From Pseudoneobacillus sp052180215 (GTDB lineage: Bacteria; Bacillota; Bacilli; Bacillales; Cytobacillaceae), in NCBI RefSeq assembly GCF_052180215.1, contig NZ_CP197471.1:4116001-4180000 (forward strand): a DNA stretch of 64,000 bases, in the 5' to 3' direction. The position numbers were made by a program, and so were the translations under genes. Positions 18,701 through 27,746 of this stretch are shown here, in pieces (the first letter of the stretch is position 1; every line of letters begins with the position of its first letter). The notes beneath the pieces were generated by a model. The model was not told the DNA's origin, ran no database searches, and saw only the letters and a list, made by a program, of their open reading frames with translations.

Positions 18701-19465
18701 TTAAAAAATACCCAGCACTTTTTTTCTTTTTATCCTATCAGGTATTTCTTTATATACATTTTTCCCACTAACTAATAATTCTGCATTTTCTCGAAACAGA
18801 TAAACCATATCCATTCCATATTTCTTTTCAATCGTTTCAAAGGCTTCTAGCATTTTAAAGGAACGATTGGAAATATTATGTGCATCAGATGAAACAAAAT
18901 GGGTAAGATTTGCGTCTATTAATTGAAGGGAAAACTTCTTAATGTTTTTCCCGAAATAACCCGCTACACTGGAAGCAGTTATTTGGGTTAATGCACCCTT
19001 TTTCACCAATTGATAGAGTTTTTCAGGCTGTTCGATTAATTCCTGATTTCTCTCTGGATGAACGATAATCGGTACGAGACCCTTCATTTGGATATCGAAG
19101 AGAAGTTGTTCGGTATATCGAGGAACATGTCCAGATGGGAGTTCGATAAATAGGTATTTACTATGGTTTAAAGAAAGAATTTCATCCTTTTGTAAATCCT
19201 CTAGTAAATCACCATATATTCGAACCTCTTGACCAGGCAAAATTCGTAGATTGATATTAGCATTTTGAAGCTCTTCACTTAAATGAGCAACTTGTTCAAG
19301 AATGCCCATTTTTGTATTTTCATATTTTCCATTTTTATGATGAGGGGTTGCAATGATGGTATGAATGCCTTCGCTCACTGCCATTTTTGCCATTGCGATA
19401 CTATCCGCTAAACTTTGTGAGCCGTCATCTACATTCGGCAAAATGTGACAATGTATATCAACCAT
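18701..19465 (-). CDS. ywqE: Tyrosine-protein phosphatase, PHP family (YwqE/CpsB/CapC)
   Basis: About 254 aa, a metal-dependent phosphatase that dephosphorylates the BY-kinase. The PHP motif MVDIHCHILPNVDDGSQSLA opens the protein, IIATPHHKNGKYEN gives the second metal site, and FIELPSGHVPRY, LVPIIVHPERNQ and HFVSSDAHN complete the set seen in CpsB/YwqE. The ATG at 19465 is preferred to a TTG two codons earlier because GGGGG is about 8 bases upstream. It is third in the co-polymerase, kinase, phosphatase order. The kinase-phosphatase cycle usually controls chain length and export. Confidence 0.92.
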   Translation of the reverse strand: MVDIHCHILPNVDDGSQSLADSIAMAKMAVSEGIHTIIATPHHKNGKYENTKMGILEQVAHLSEELQNANINLRILPGQEVRIYGDLLEDLQKDEILSLNHSKYLFIELPSGHVPRYTEQLLFDIQMKGLVPIIVHPERNQELIEQPEKLYQLVKKGALTQITASSVAGYFGKNIKKFSLQLIDANLTHFVSSDAHNISNRSFKMLEAFETIEKKYGMDMVYLFRENAELLVSGKNVYKEIPDRIKRKKVLGIF

Positions 19466-19560
19466 TACCAATACCCCCTATTATTCCCACATTCTTACCT
19501 CTTTAATAGTAACATATGACTAGCATTTGTTGTAAAGGGAGGAAAATTGTCGAATCCCGT

Positions 19561-20262
19561 CTATTTTCCTCCATAATAGTAGTAATACTGGCTATCCTTT
19601 GCTTTTTTCTGATTTAACACTACTCCAAGCAACTTCCCTTTCGCACTTAGAAGTAGTTCTTTCGCCTTAGTCGCACCTTCAATTTCTGTCTTTCCGCTAT
19701 TCACAACTAAAATCGTGCCACTGCATTTATTCGCCAAAATTTGCGCATCGGTTACGGCTAATACTGGCGGCGTATCAAATAAGACAAGATCGAATTGCTG
19801 ATGCGCTTCTTCTAATAGATCCTCCATCGATTTTGAGCCTAGGAGTTCAGCTGGGTTTGGCGGAATAGGTCCTGAAGTTAATAGATATAGGTTTTCTATA
19901 TCTGATTGATTAACTGCATCTACTAGAGTGACTTGCTTCGTTAGTACATTGGTTAAACCCTTATTATTATCTAATAGAAACGTATAATGAACGGTTGGTT
20001 TACGTAAATCCGCATCCACTAAAAGGACCTTTTTCCCTTGTTGGGCAAACACGATGGCTAAGTTCGCAACCGTCGTTGATTTACCATCCCCTGGTCCTGC
20101 AGATGTCACCATTAAGGATTGAATCGTTTCATCTATTGAAGAGAACTGGATATTTGTTCGGATTGTTCGGTATTGCTCGGAAATCGGTGAGCGTGGTTCG
20201 TTATGGGTAATCAGATTTCTCCTGTTGGTTGCCATCTTCTTATGTTCACGACTAAGCGCCAT
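19561..20262 (-). CDS. ywqD: Bacterial tyrosine kinase (BY-kinase, YwqD/CpsD)
   Basis: About 233 aa of cytoplasmic BY-kinase. EQYRTIRTNIQFS leads to Walker A, TSAGPGDGKSTTVANLA, then Walker A', KVLLVDADLRKP, and Walker B, LVLFDTPPVLAVTDA. The C-terminus ends with a tyrosine cluster (five Tyr followed by GG) that is the autophosphorylation site in this family. The start at ATG 20262 is placed from AGAGGTGA seven bases upstream, and it overlaps the end of the co-polymerase gene by 11 bases, consistent with tight coupling. The partner co-polymerase supplies the activating intracellular tail. Confidence 0.92.
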   Translation of the reverse strand: MALSREHKKMATNRRNLITHNEPRSPISEQYRTIRTNIQFSSIDETIQSLMVTSAGPGDGKSTTVANLAIVFAQQGKKVLLVDADLRKPTVHYTFLLDNNKGLTNVLTKQVTLVDAVNQSDIENLYLLTSGPIPPNPAELLGSKSMEDLLEEAHQQFDLVLFDTPPVLAVTDAQILANKCSGTILVVNSGKTEIEGATKAKELLLSAKGKLLGVVLNQKKAKDSQYYYYYGGK

Positions 20263-20995
20263 ACGTCTCACCTCTTACTTCTGACTTTCTTTTTCTAGCA
20301 TATTTTTTACTTTTTGAATTGTCTTCTATCGTGGTAATGGCCCCTAATACAGGTAACTCTAGTAACTTTTCAATATCCTGCTCTGTTTTGATCGTGTTAT
20401 CTAAGTATTCTAGTAAAAACGCTAAACCTACACCTGCCATTAATCCGACCACTATGGCGATCGCAATGTTTAGTACTGGCTGCGGTTTTACTGGTGATGG
20501 TACCTCTTTTACAACTGCTTTTGCTAGAATACTAACATTATCGACATTCATTATTTTTACAATTTCACGTTGAAACACATTAGCTGTTGTATTGGCAATA
20601 TCTGCAGCCATATACGGATCTGGATCTTGAACGGTAATGGCCAGGACTTGTGAATCCCTCTCACTGCCAACAGTGATTTTTGAATTTAATTGTTCGGTTG
20701 TAGCATCTAAGTCCAAATCTTTAATCACTAGTTCTAGTATCGCTGGACTTTTAATAATGACGTTATATGTGTTGATTAACTGTAGGTTTGTTTGGATTTC
20801 CCCAATATTGTAAACCGGCTGATCATTCTTCGCTTGGTTTACCAATAGCTGAGTAGATGAGGAATAAATAGGTGTTAAAACAAAAAAACTAATTACCCCA
20901 CTCACTATGGCCGCGACCAAGGTAATGGACGTAATTAACCATAATCTCTTACGTAATGTTTGAAACAGTTCTCTTAAACTAATCGTTTCTTCCAT
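20252..20995 (-). CDS. ywqC: Polysaccharide co-polymerase / kinase activator (YwqC/TkmA, Wzz family)
   Basis: About 247 aa with two membrane helices, at residues about 18-40 (LITSITLVAAIVSGVISFFV) and 170-190 (LNIAIAIVVGLMAGVGLAFL), around an extracellular Wzz domain. The second helix follows a proline-rich PSPVKPQPV, as usual for the family. The short cytoplasmic tail activates the BY-kinase encoded next. ATG at 20995 is chosen; an ATG four codons upstream overlaps the GGAGGC site. It is the first gene of the locus, behind a likely promoter at 21029. Confidence 0.9.
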   Translation of the reverse strand: MEETISLRELFQTLRKRLWLITSITLVAAIVSGVISFFVLTPIYSSSTQLLVNQAKNDQPVYNIGEIQTNLQLINTYNVIIKSPAILELVIKDLDLDATTEQLNSKITVGSERDSQVLAITVQDPDPYMAADIANTTANVFQREIVKIMNVDNVSILAKAVVKEVPSPVKPQPVLNIAIAIVVGLMAGVGLAFLLEYLDNTIKTEQDIEKLLELPVLGAITTIEDNSKSKKYARKRKSEVRGETYGA

Positions 20996-21028
20996 AGCTG
21001 CCTCCATAAATTGCTAAATTTCTAGGAT

Positions 21029-21053
21029 ATTATACCATATTCGGGACCCGAAT
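21029..21053 (-). promoter_or_regulatory. Promoter with overlapping palindrome for the polysaccharide operon
   Basis: On the minus strand TGGTATAAT is an extended -10 element about 30 bases before the co-polymerase start. Immediately upstream is the perfect palindrome ATTCGGG-t-CCCGAAT (15 bases, plus-strand 21039-21053), covering the spacer where a repressor could block polymerase. No good -35 box is visible. Confidence 0.5.
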
Positions 21054-21163
21054 TTTCCGTTATTTTGTAAATTTGTTAAATTATTTGTCGAACCTACCAC
21101 CTATCGAACTATTCCCTTCTCCATTGGAAACAAAAAAAGGCTCGCAAGAGCATGCGAAACTTA

Positions 21164-21220
21164 GGGACGGTTCTTCTGTTTCATTTGCCCCCAGTCAAAT
21201 GAAGCATGAGAACCGTCCCC
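21164..21220. repeat. REP-like hairpin, family 1 (GGGACGGTTCTTCTG type), copy 1
   Basis: Imperfect inverted repeat: GGGACGGTTCTTCTGTTTCA, a short centre, and TGAAGCATGAGAACCGTCCCC. It sits upstream of the Hen1 gene. An AAAAAAAGGCTCGCAAGAG piece just before it resembles the terminator at 25446. Confidence 0.8.
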
Positions 21221-21290
21221 ATGCTTATTTCCACCCCAAAAAATGGCTATACTAATCCCATTAAAACTGAATCTCTGGAGGTGTACTATA

Positions 21291-22562
21291 TTGGCAATTT
21301 TCCAATTACGGTCCTCGAACCCAAGGCTTTCTTATGTTGTTGGTAAAAATCCCAGTTCTGGAATGTTGGTAAAGAGTGTACGCAAGGGGAAGTCGTTTGG
21401 TTGGTTTTCGGATTCTTATACGTACAATGTGTATTTCAAGGATGCTGAAAATGAGGTCTCCTACCCGAAAGATCGGGAGGAGCAGTTTGAGTATTTGAAT
21501 GTTTCGCGTTATAACACTCCCATCTTCCCGTTAAATGTGGTAGCGGATTATTTTGGGACGTCCTCAAAAAAGCTGCAAGAAGATGATACAGAAGGCTATG
21601 AGCACCAAATGACCGTGAATCTTGTTCAAGTTGACCTTATTAGATATCTCCACTTTTTCCAGCACCACTTTAAGGACTTCGAGCTGGCTTGGGAGGAGCT
21701 CGCACATCAAAACTATCGGATGACGATTAAAACTAAGAAAACACTTTTTGAGTTGTTTAATTATAGTAATACCTTGTTTTTGCTCTTATCTTTAATGAAT
21801 CGTTCCTATTTCGATTTGACGCCCGATACCATTGAGAAGTATATCCGAAGCATGAACGCCATTGATGCACCTTTTTTCATTCGCTATTTATTTGCTCGGA
21901 ATGTGCTGACTAAGATGGATTGGTTTCGTCGCTACAAAAGCATGTTGGAAGACACGTCGAGATACGAAATCGATTTTGCCTTCGGAAACACAGCAAAGCA
22001 GCGCAGGGAATGGATTACCCGTCAGCTTCCGTTTAAGCATCCGATTATCGATGTCGGCTGCGGCGAGGGTGCTTATGCTATACCGTTTAGTCAAAAGATC
22101 ACTCCTCACTTTGTCCATGCCATCGATATCGATGAAACAGCACGCTTAAAAGTAGCTCAAAAAGCCGAACGTCAAGATATTGAAAACATCATTCTTTACG
22201 AGTCCATTGACCATTTTTTGAAAAATAACTCTAGGGAATTAGCAGACGTCCTCCTAACCGAGGTCATCGAGCACATGAGTGAAAAAGCAGCTGAAGAACT
22301 GATCGCAAAAATCATTCAAAACATTCCTATTCATAAACTGATCATCACCACCCCAAACCGTGATTTCAACCAATTTTACGAAATCGAAAGGCGTCATGAG
22401 GATCATCAATGGGAAATGAATGAAGCGGAATTCAAAAGCTGGATTCATAAAATCTTTCCCGATGGCTGGGATATTTTTCACCAAGGAATTGGCGACAGGG
22501 TCAATGGGATTCACACGACTCAAGGAGTAGTCATTACGAGAAAGGATGATCAGCGATCATGA
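21291..22562 (+). CDS. hen1: Bacterial Hen1, 3'-terminal RNA ribose 2'-O-methyltransferase
   Basis: About 423 aa. It marks the 3' end of a broken RNA with a 2'-O-methyl group before or during repair, so the joint resists renewed cleavage. The N-terminal ~240 residues match the bacteria-specific Hen1 domain (MAIFQLRSSNPRLSYVVGKN at the start). The C-terminal methyltransferase has the SAM loop PIIDVGCGEGAYAIPF (about 251-266), the metal site EVIEHM (E324, E327, H328) and a distal His in RRHEDHQWEM (H372). The start is TTG at 21291, 8 bases after CTGGAGGTG. The Pnkp gene begins 24 bases downstream on the same strand, the classic Pnkp-Hen1 pairing. Confidence 0.93.
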   Translation: MAIFQLRSSNPRLSYVVGKNPSSGMLVKSVRKGKSFGWFSDSYTYNVYFKDAENEVSYPKDREEQFEYLNVSRYNTPIFPLNVVADYFGTSSKKLQEDDTEGYEHQMTVNLVQVDLIRYLHFFQHHFKDFELAWEELAHQNYRMTIKTKKTLFELFNYSNTLFLLLSLMNRSYFDLTPDTIEKYIRSMNAIDAPFFIRYLFARNVLTKMDWFRRYKSMLEDTSRYEIDFAFGNTAKQRREWITRQLPFKHPIIDVGCGEGAYAIPFSQKITPHFVHAIDIDETARLKVAQKAERQDIENIILYESIDHFLKNNSRELADVLLTEVIEHMSEKAAEELIAKIIQNIPIHKLIITTPNRDFNQFYEIERRHEDHQWEMNEAEFKSWIHKIFPDGWDIFHQGIGDRVNGIHTTQGVVITRKDDQRS

Positions 22563-22586
22563 TTATTTTGCTGAAGGGTGTAACTC

Positions 22587-25181
22587 ATGATAATTGAGAC
22601 GAAACTACATACGATTTACATGCTGATTGGACCGACGGAATGTGGGAAATCGACGTTTGCGAAGAATGTCCTCCTCCCCCAACTGCAGTTTCATGATGAT
22701 GAAAAAAACTATCGCAGCAATGTCCAGTACCTTTCCAGTGATGAAATTCGCCAGGAGCTGCTTGGCTATCCATACGATAAATATGATTCGATGATGATGG
22801 AATCCTCCGTCCAGGCGTTTGATCTGCTTTTTCACAAGCTGCGGGCCGTGACAAGTTTTCCGATTAATGCTGATTTTGTTATTGTCGACACGATTGGGCT
22901 TGCTGAGGATTTTCGAAAAAAAGTGATCACGATTGCCCAAGAAAACCATTATCGGTTAGAGGCCATTGTGTTTGATTATAAAAATATAAGAGACTATTAC
23001 GCATCCAAGCGCAGTAAAAAGGTCATCGCCACTCACGTCAACCGCATGCGTCGAGATGTGCTGCCAACCTTGAGACGGAGCGACTTTGATGATATTCATC
23101 GTATTCGCGAGAAAAACTTTCTGAGTTCTGATGGGTATGAGGTTGTGGTCGAAAATCGAGAGGAATATTTGAATCACCTTCTTCCGCACGGCCACTTTTA
23201 CATTATCATTGGGGATGTCCATGAATCACTAGATGCTTTGCAGAAGATGATTACCATACATGGTTTTGAGATTGTCGATGGCAAAATAGAGCGGACCTCC
23301 AAAAGTGGCGATAAAAAGTTCGTACTAATTGGCGATTTTATCGATAAGGGAAAAAACACCGCGGCTACCGTTGAATTTCTCTATGAAAATCGAGACTACT
23401 TTTATTTTGTAAAAGGCAACCACGAAAACTTTGTTTCCAAATATCTGAAGGATGAGATTGACCATGTTGATCCTCATTTGCTGGAGACCTTTTTCGATTC
23501 GATTCCTGTTTTGACAGCTGATTTGGAGTTACAAACAAAGTTCCAAGCACTTGTGGATTTGTCGCGCGATTTCTACCGCTTCATCGGCAAGGAATATAAT
23601 AGCTACTACCTTACACACGCTCCTTGCCGCAATCCATATATCGGAAAAATGGACACGACCTCGCGCCGAAATCAGCGCCGATTTGCCACGGATTTTGAGG
23701 CGGATCTCCAAGAGCAGCTGCAATTTTTGGAAAAAGAAAGTGGGAACAATTTTCCCTACCATGTATTCGGGCATGTCGCCACTCGTGAAGTGATTCGTTT
23801 GAAAAATAAAATTGGCATTGATACAGGGTGTGTGACTGGAAATGCGTTAACGAGTGTAGCTTTGAATGCACAAAAGCCTATTTTTAAGAGCGTCCCTGCA
23901 AGTGGATTGGCTGCGGGTGAGCCGGAACTAACAGATCAACCAGTAGAGGAGTTGTCACAACCTTTCTTACGCAAGTCTAATGAAGTAAAGCTCGTTGAGT
24001 TGAGTGAAAGCGACCAAAAGCGTTTAGATTATATACTCCATAATAAGGTTAATTTTATCTCTGGAACGATGAGCCCTGCCGATAAGGATGTAAGAAAGAA
24101 TGAGCTTGAAAGTTTGACGAAGGGGCTTGATTTTTTCAAAGAAAATGGCGTCCGTGAAGTGGTGCTGCAGCCTAAATATATGGGCTCCCGCTGCAATCTG
24201 TACTTGTCACGCGATTTGGAGCAGTGCTATGCGGTCAGTCGGAATGGCTATAAAATGAATCATATTGACTTAACAGAAGTGTTTGGTCGTTTACATGCAA
24301 AATTTCTTCCGTGGATGGATGAAAAAGCGATCGATATCGTTATTTTTGATGGCGAGCTTCTCCCCTGGCAGGCACTAGGAAAAGGCTTGATTGAGAGCCA
24401 ATTTGATGTCGTCACCAAAGCGCTTGAAACGGAAATTAGCTTTTTGAAGGAGTTTGGCTTTGAAGAGAGTTTACAGGAGTTAGCTAACCGATACGATTCG
24501 AGTGGCTTTGAAGAAGAAAAGTCGCGGCATTCCAAGAAGGACCTCATCTCCCACTATGGTTTGAATAATTATCATAACTTTAAAGATTTGAAGGATATTT
24601 TGGCGGCGACACACAGCCTAGATGAGCAGGACAAAGCTTATCAGGTATACCGGAAACAGCTTGAAATCTATGCGAAGGACAACGAGTTGGAGTTTAAGCC
24701 CTTCTCAATTTTAAAGATGGTTTATGTTAACGGAGAGGAAGAAATTCCGAAGATGAAAACATCCGAAATGTTCTCATTTATTAGTGAAGATGATTTTTTG
24801 ATTATGAATTTAGAGGAAACCTATGACGGTGCTTTGGAGTTTTTCAAAAAGTTGACTTTTGAACACGGCATGGAAGGTGTCGTTATCAAGCCAGAGGTGC
24901 AACAAGATGGACTGCTTCCATTTATGAAAGTGCGTAACTCGGAATACCTGACGCTCGTCTACGGATATGACTACCGGTTCCCGCACAAATACGCAAAGCT
25001 CATCAAGCAAAAAAGCATCAAGAAAAAAGTCCAAAAGTCGTTAGTTGAATACAAATTGGGCATGGAAATGCTCCAAACTAGATTGGACGAAATTGGACCA
25101 GAAAATACAGCTTACAAACAAACCATCGCTAACCTACTATTCGAAGAAAGCCAAAAAAGTGAAATTGACCCAAGATTGTGA
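22587..25181 (+). CDS. pnkp: Bacterial Pnkp: polynucleotide kinase, 2',3'-phosphatase and ligase-adenylyltransferase
   Basis: An 864-aa three-domain RNA end-healing and sealing enzyme. Kinase: P-loop GPTECGKST at about 15-23. Phosphatase: the binuclear metallophosphoesterase set IIGDVHESLDAL (about 208), LIGDFIDKGKN (about 247), VKGNHENF (about 276) and FGHVATRE (about 394). Adenylyltransferase: SGTMSPADKD (about 492) and the lysine motif QPKYMGSRCNLYL with K530, then GVVIKPE and FMKVRN near the end. It cleans up 5'-OH and 2',3'-cyclic phosphate ends, and the ligase half works with Hen1. Length fits the family (about 840-870). Known members repair tRNAs cut by ribotoxins. Confidence 0.95.
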   Translation: MIIETKLHTIYMLIGPTECGKSTFAKNVLLPQLQFHDDEKNYRSNVQYLSSDEIRQELLGYPYDKYDSMMMESSVQAFDLLFHKLRAVTSFPINADFVIVDTIGLAEDFRKKVITIAQENHYRLEAIVFDYKNIRDYYASKRSKKVIATHVNRMRRDVLPTLRRSDFDDIHRIREKNFLSSDGYEVVVENREEYLNHLLPHGHFYIIIGDVHESLDALQKMITIHGFEIVDGKIERTSKSGDKKFVLIGDFIDKGKNTAATVEFLYENRDYFYFVKGNHENFVSKYLKDEIDHVDPHLLETFFDSIPVLTADLELQTKFQALVDLSRDFYRFIGKEYNSYYLTHAPCRNPYIGKMDTTSRRNQRRFATDFEADLQEQLQFLEKESGNNFPYHVFGHVATREVIRLKNKIGIDTGCVTGNALTSVALNAQKPIFKSVPASGLAAGEPELTDQPVEELSQPFLRKSNEVKLVELSESDQKRLDYILHNKVNFISGTMSPADKDVRKNELESLTKGLDFFKENGVREVVLQPKYMGSRCNLYLSRDLEQCYAVSRNGYKMNHIDLTEVFGRLHAKFLPWMDEKAIDIVIFDGELLPWQALGKGLIESQFDVVTKALETEISFLKEFGFEESLQELANRYDSSGFEEEKSRHSKKDLISHYGLNNYHNFKDLKDILAATHSLDEQDKAYQVYRKQLEIYAKDNELEFKPFSILKMVYVNGEEEIPKMKTSEMFSFISEDDFLIMNLEETYDGALEFFKKLTFEHGMEGVVIKPEVQQDGLLPFMKVRNSEYLTLVYGYDYRFPHKYAKLIKQKSIKKKVQKSLVEYKLGMEMLQTRLDEIGPENTAYKQTIANLLFEESQKSEIDPRL

Positions 25182-25211
25182 GGCAGGAGTGGGGGGCGGT
25201 TTTGAAGCAGA

Positions 25212-25267
25212 GGGACGGTTCTTCTGCTTCATTTGCCCACGGGCAATGAAGCATGAGAACCGTCCCC
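25212..25267. repeat. REP-like hairpin, family 1, copy 2
   Basis: GGGACGGTTCTTCTGCTTCA, a loop containing GCCCACGGGC, then TGAAGCATGAGAACCGTCCCC. It begins 31 bases past the Pnkp stop. With copy 1 it brackets the Hen1-Pnkp pair, and it could also act as a terminator-like stem. Confidence 0.82.
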
Positions 25268-25284
25268 ATGCATCATTGAATTGT

Positions 25285-25390
25285 GACAAAGTCGGAAACA
25301 TCGTGCCGAAAGTCGGATAAGTGGCCATTTTAGACGGATAAGTAGGGGGAAAATCCGGATATCTGCTTCAAAAAGTCGGATAAGTTTAAA
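25285..25390. repeat. 21-bp periodic five-unit array A (TTATCCGACT family)
   Basis: Five cores related to AGTCGGATAA (complement TTATCCGACT) begin at 25291, 25312, 25333, 25354 and 25375, exactly 21 bases apart. The sequence between cores is not conserved within the array. The first unit lies in a 24-base stretch shared with array B at 37.7 kb. It lies between the convergent Pnkp and chemoreceptor genes. Confidence 0.8.
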
Positions 25391-25408
25391 TACTAGATAA
25401 CCCCCTGG

Positions 25409-25436
25409 CCATGAAACAGAAGAACTGCCCGCGTGC
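25409..25436. repeat. Half copy of a family 1 REP
   Basis: GGCCATGAAACAGAAGAACT followed by GCCC is one degenerate arm of the family 1 hairpin, with no partner arm. Confidence 0.5.
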
Positions 25437-25445
25437 TTTTCATAT

Positions 25446-25474
25446 AAAAAGGCTCGCAAGAGACTTTGCGAGCC
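25446..25474 (-). terminator. Intrinsic terminator of the chemoreceptor gene
   Basis: Perfect 9-bp stem GGCTCGCAA/TTGCGAGCC; on the minus strand it is followed by a TTTTT tract. It lies 33 bases past the stop of the chemoreceptor gene. Confidence 0.85.
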
Positions 25475-25506
25475 GGAAATGCTCATTAACAATCCTATCT
25501 GTTTTT

Positions 25507-27567
25507 TTATAGTTTAAACTCCTGAATCATTTCCTCTAATTCTAGTGCTAACTTTGATAGAGCAACAGCAGATGCGGAGATTTCCTCCATTGTAGCTAAT
25601 TGTTCTTCTGTCGCTGCAGATACGGTTTGTGTTCCTTCTGCTACGACACCTGAGATTTCCGCAATCGTCGTGACGGAATCGACTACTTTTCTGGTATTAG
25701 TTGAGATTTGAGCCGAGGATTGTGATACATCCACGATTTTTGCATTTACCTCATGCAAAACGTTTTTAATCTCAACGAATAGTTCATTTGCTCGTTCTAC
25801 CACTGTTAATCCTTTGTTTAATTCCTCTTTACCAGAATCCATTTCGTTGACGACTTCAACGGTATCACTTTGGATTGTTGTAATTAACTGAGCAATTTGT
25901 TTCGTTGAAGCACCGGATTGTTCCGCTAACTTACGAACCTCATCTGCAACAACGGCAAAACCTTTTCCATGTTCACCCGCCCTTGCTGCTTCGATAGCCG
26001 CATTCAAAGCTAATAGATTGGTTTGATCGGCAATACTTCCAATCACATCAATAATCTTTTCTACTTCTTTCGAACGGTTATTCATTCGATCAATCGCACT
26101 CGATAAGGTTGCAAATTTGCTAAAGATGGATTCCATTTGTTTTAGTGCTTCGCTTACGATTTGCGATCCATCTATAGTTTTTCGGAATGCTTCCTCTGAC
26201 AATGTAGCTGTCATTTGAGCGTTGGCCGAAACCTGTTCCACCTCATGGGACATTTGATGAATAACTTCTACACCTTGAGAAACACTAACTGTTTGTTTTT
26301 CTGTGCCCGTTGCTACTTCCTGTATCGTAACGGTGATACTCTCTGCTGCTTGACTCGTTTGTTCAGAGCTTGCAATTAATTCCTCGGAGGAAGAAGCAAC
26401 CTGGGATGATGTTTCTTTTAATCTCGTTATCATATCCACTAGGTTATTTTTCATCACAAGAAAAGCCTGTCTTAACTGTCCAATTTCATCCTTGCTTTCT
26501 TTTTCCACAGCCTCAGCAAATGACAAATCACCTTGAGAGATGCGAATCGCCGAGTCCTTCAATCTCGTTAATCTATTCATATGTTTTCCCACATACCACG
26601 CAGTCCCACCGATAATCAGAACACTCATCGCCACAAGGACAATTAAGATGATATAGAACGTTTCTGTAAAATGGACTTCAATGTCCTGTAATGTGTCTCT
26701 ACCAGTATCACTATTTTTAGCATATGGTGTTGTATCTAAATTGATATATAACACATAGGGAACATTGCTTTGTTTATCGATAATCGGATAATAGATTTTC
26801 CCTTGCTTTCCATCTATAGAGATTTGTGGCTTTTTAGAATCAAACACTTGCTTGATTGTAGAGTTCTCAATTTGGGACCCTTTCTTCCATTCACTTTTTT
26901 CCCCATCTGCCAATGATTCCGTTAAAACCGTATTAAAATTATCAACCAAATAGATTTGTTTCACTCCACTTTCAGGTTGAATGGATTTTGATAATAGAAG
27001 TTCAATGTCAGATGAATTTATAGCCGTTTCGATAATTCCCTTTTGGTCATATCGTGGAATCGCCATAAATTTAAAGATTTCCCCGGTTTCCACTTTAACC
27101 TTCAGCGTAGAAGGAAGAACCGTAGCTTCTCCATTTAGAAGCATCTTATATCCGTCCCAGATCGAAAATAAATTGGTTCCAATCGAAACTTGTTCTGTCG
27201 CCGTTGTAAAAATACCCTCTTTGTCAGTTAGATAAATATCAGTCATATTGGTTTGTTTTGCTAACTTAGCTAAATCTTCGTTTGTAAGTGGCTTTTGTTG
27301 GTCTAAATTCTGAACGACATAAGCCGCATTTAACATACTTTGATCAATCACTTCTTCTTGTTTTACTAAATTGTTGCCAATAGAAGTAGCTAATTGAGAT
27401 AACTGACTTTTTACATAAACATTCGTATTCTCAGCCATTTGAACATCAGATTGTTTGACGTCTTTAGAAAGATTAGATTTGAAGAGTAATAATGAGGTCG
27501 TCGTTGTCCCAAAAAACACAAGAAACATGGCAACAAACATTAGTATAAAGCGGCTTTTAAGCGACAT
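25507..27567 (-). CDS. Methyl-accepting chemotaxis protein (dCache-type sensor)
   Basis: A 686-aa transmembrane chemoreceptor. Membrane helix 1 is at about 8-29. An extracellular region of about 270 residues is of dCache type, with DIYLTDKEGIFTTATEQVS and KQIYLVDNFNTVLTE as paired PAS-like repeats. Helix 2 is at about 303-325, followed by a HAMP domain (327-380, with RISQGDLSFAEAV) and a long signalling coiled coil whose tip QTNLLALNAAIEAARAGEHG contacts CheA/CheW. Methylation-type glutamine/glutamate helices lie on both sides. It is a single-gene unit with its own terminator. The ligand is unknown; dCache receptors often bind amino acids or organic acids. Confidence 0.94.
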   Translation of the reverse strand: MSLKSRFILMFVAMFLVFFGTTTTSLLLFKSNLSKDVKQSDVQMAENTNVYVKSQLSQLATSIGNNLVKQEEVIDQSMLNAAYVVQNLDQQKPLTNEDLAKLAKQTNMTDIYLTDKEGIFTTATEQVSIGTNLFSIWDGYKMLLNGEATVLPSTLKVKVETGEIFKFMAIPRYDQKGIIETAINSSDIELLLSKSIQPESGVKQIYLVDNFNTVLTESLADGEKSEWKKGSQIENSTIKQVFDSKKPQISIDGKQGKIYYPIIDKQSNVPYVLYINLDTTPYAKNSDTGRDTLQDIEVHFTETFYIILIVLVAMSVLIIGGTAWYVGKHMNRLTRLKDSAIRISQGDLSFAEAVEKESKDEIGQLRQAFLVMKNNLVDMITRLKETSSQVASSSEELIASSEQTSQAAESITVTIQEVATGTEKQTVSVSQGVEVIHQMSHEVEQVSANAQMTATLSEEAFRKTIDGSQIVSEALKQMESIFSKFATLSSAIDRMNNRSKEVEKIIDVIGSIADQTNLLALNAAIEAARAGEHGKGFAVVADEVRKLAEQSGASTKQIAQLITTIQSDTVEVVNEMDSGKEELNKGLTVVERANELFVEIKNVLHEVNAKIVDVSQSSAQISTNTRKVVDSVTTIAEISGVVAEGTQTVSAATEEQLATMEEISASAVALSKLALELEEMIQEFKL

Positions 27568-27682
27568 GAGAATACTCCCTTTATTAGGTATTTTATCCTA
27601 AGCATACCATGTCGAATTTTGTCTGAAAATAGGGATTTTTCTTTTTTCCTAGTGGTAAATTGGACCATTTTTTTGAAGCATA

Positions 27683-27736
27683 GGGACGGTTCTCATGCTT
27701 CATTAGCTCCGCTAATGAAGTACGAGAACCGTCCCC
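27683..27736. repeat. REP-like hairpin, family 1, copy 3
   Basis: GGGACGGTTCTCATGCTTCA, loop TTAGCTCCGCTAA (itself a small palindrome), then TGAAGTACGAGAACCGTCCCC. Intergenic, between the chemoreceptor start and the end of the next gene. Confidence 0.82.
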
Positions 27737-27746
27737 CTGTTGCACG

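Noticed and set aside
22605..23871. Several minus-strand open frames inside the Hen1/Pnkp genes
   Set aside because: They are opposite-strand shadows of a clear coding frame, with no motifs or start signals.
25285..25390. CRISPR-like or coding heptad explanation for the 21-bp arrays
   Set aside because: Conserved cores are only about 10 bp with 11-bp gaps, far from CRISPR size. Arrays D and E have a 22-bp step that breaks frame, and the predicted peptides have stops and no start signals.
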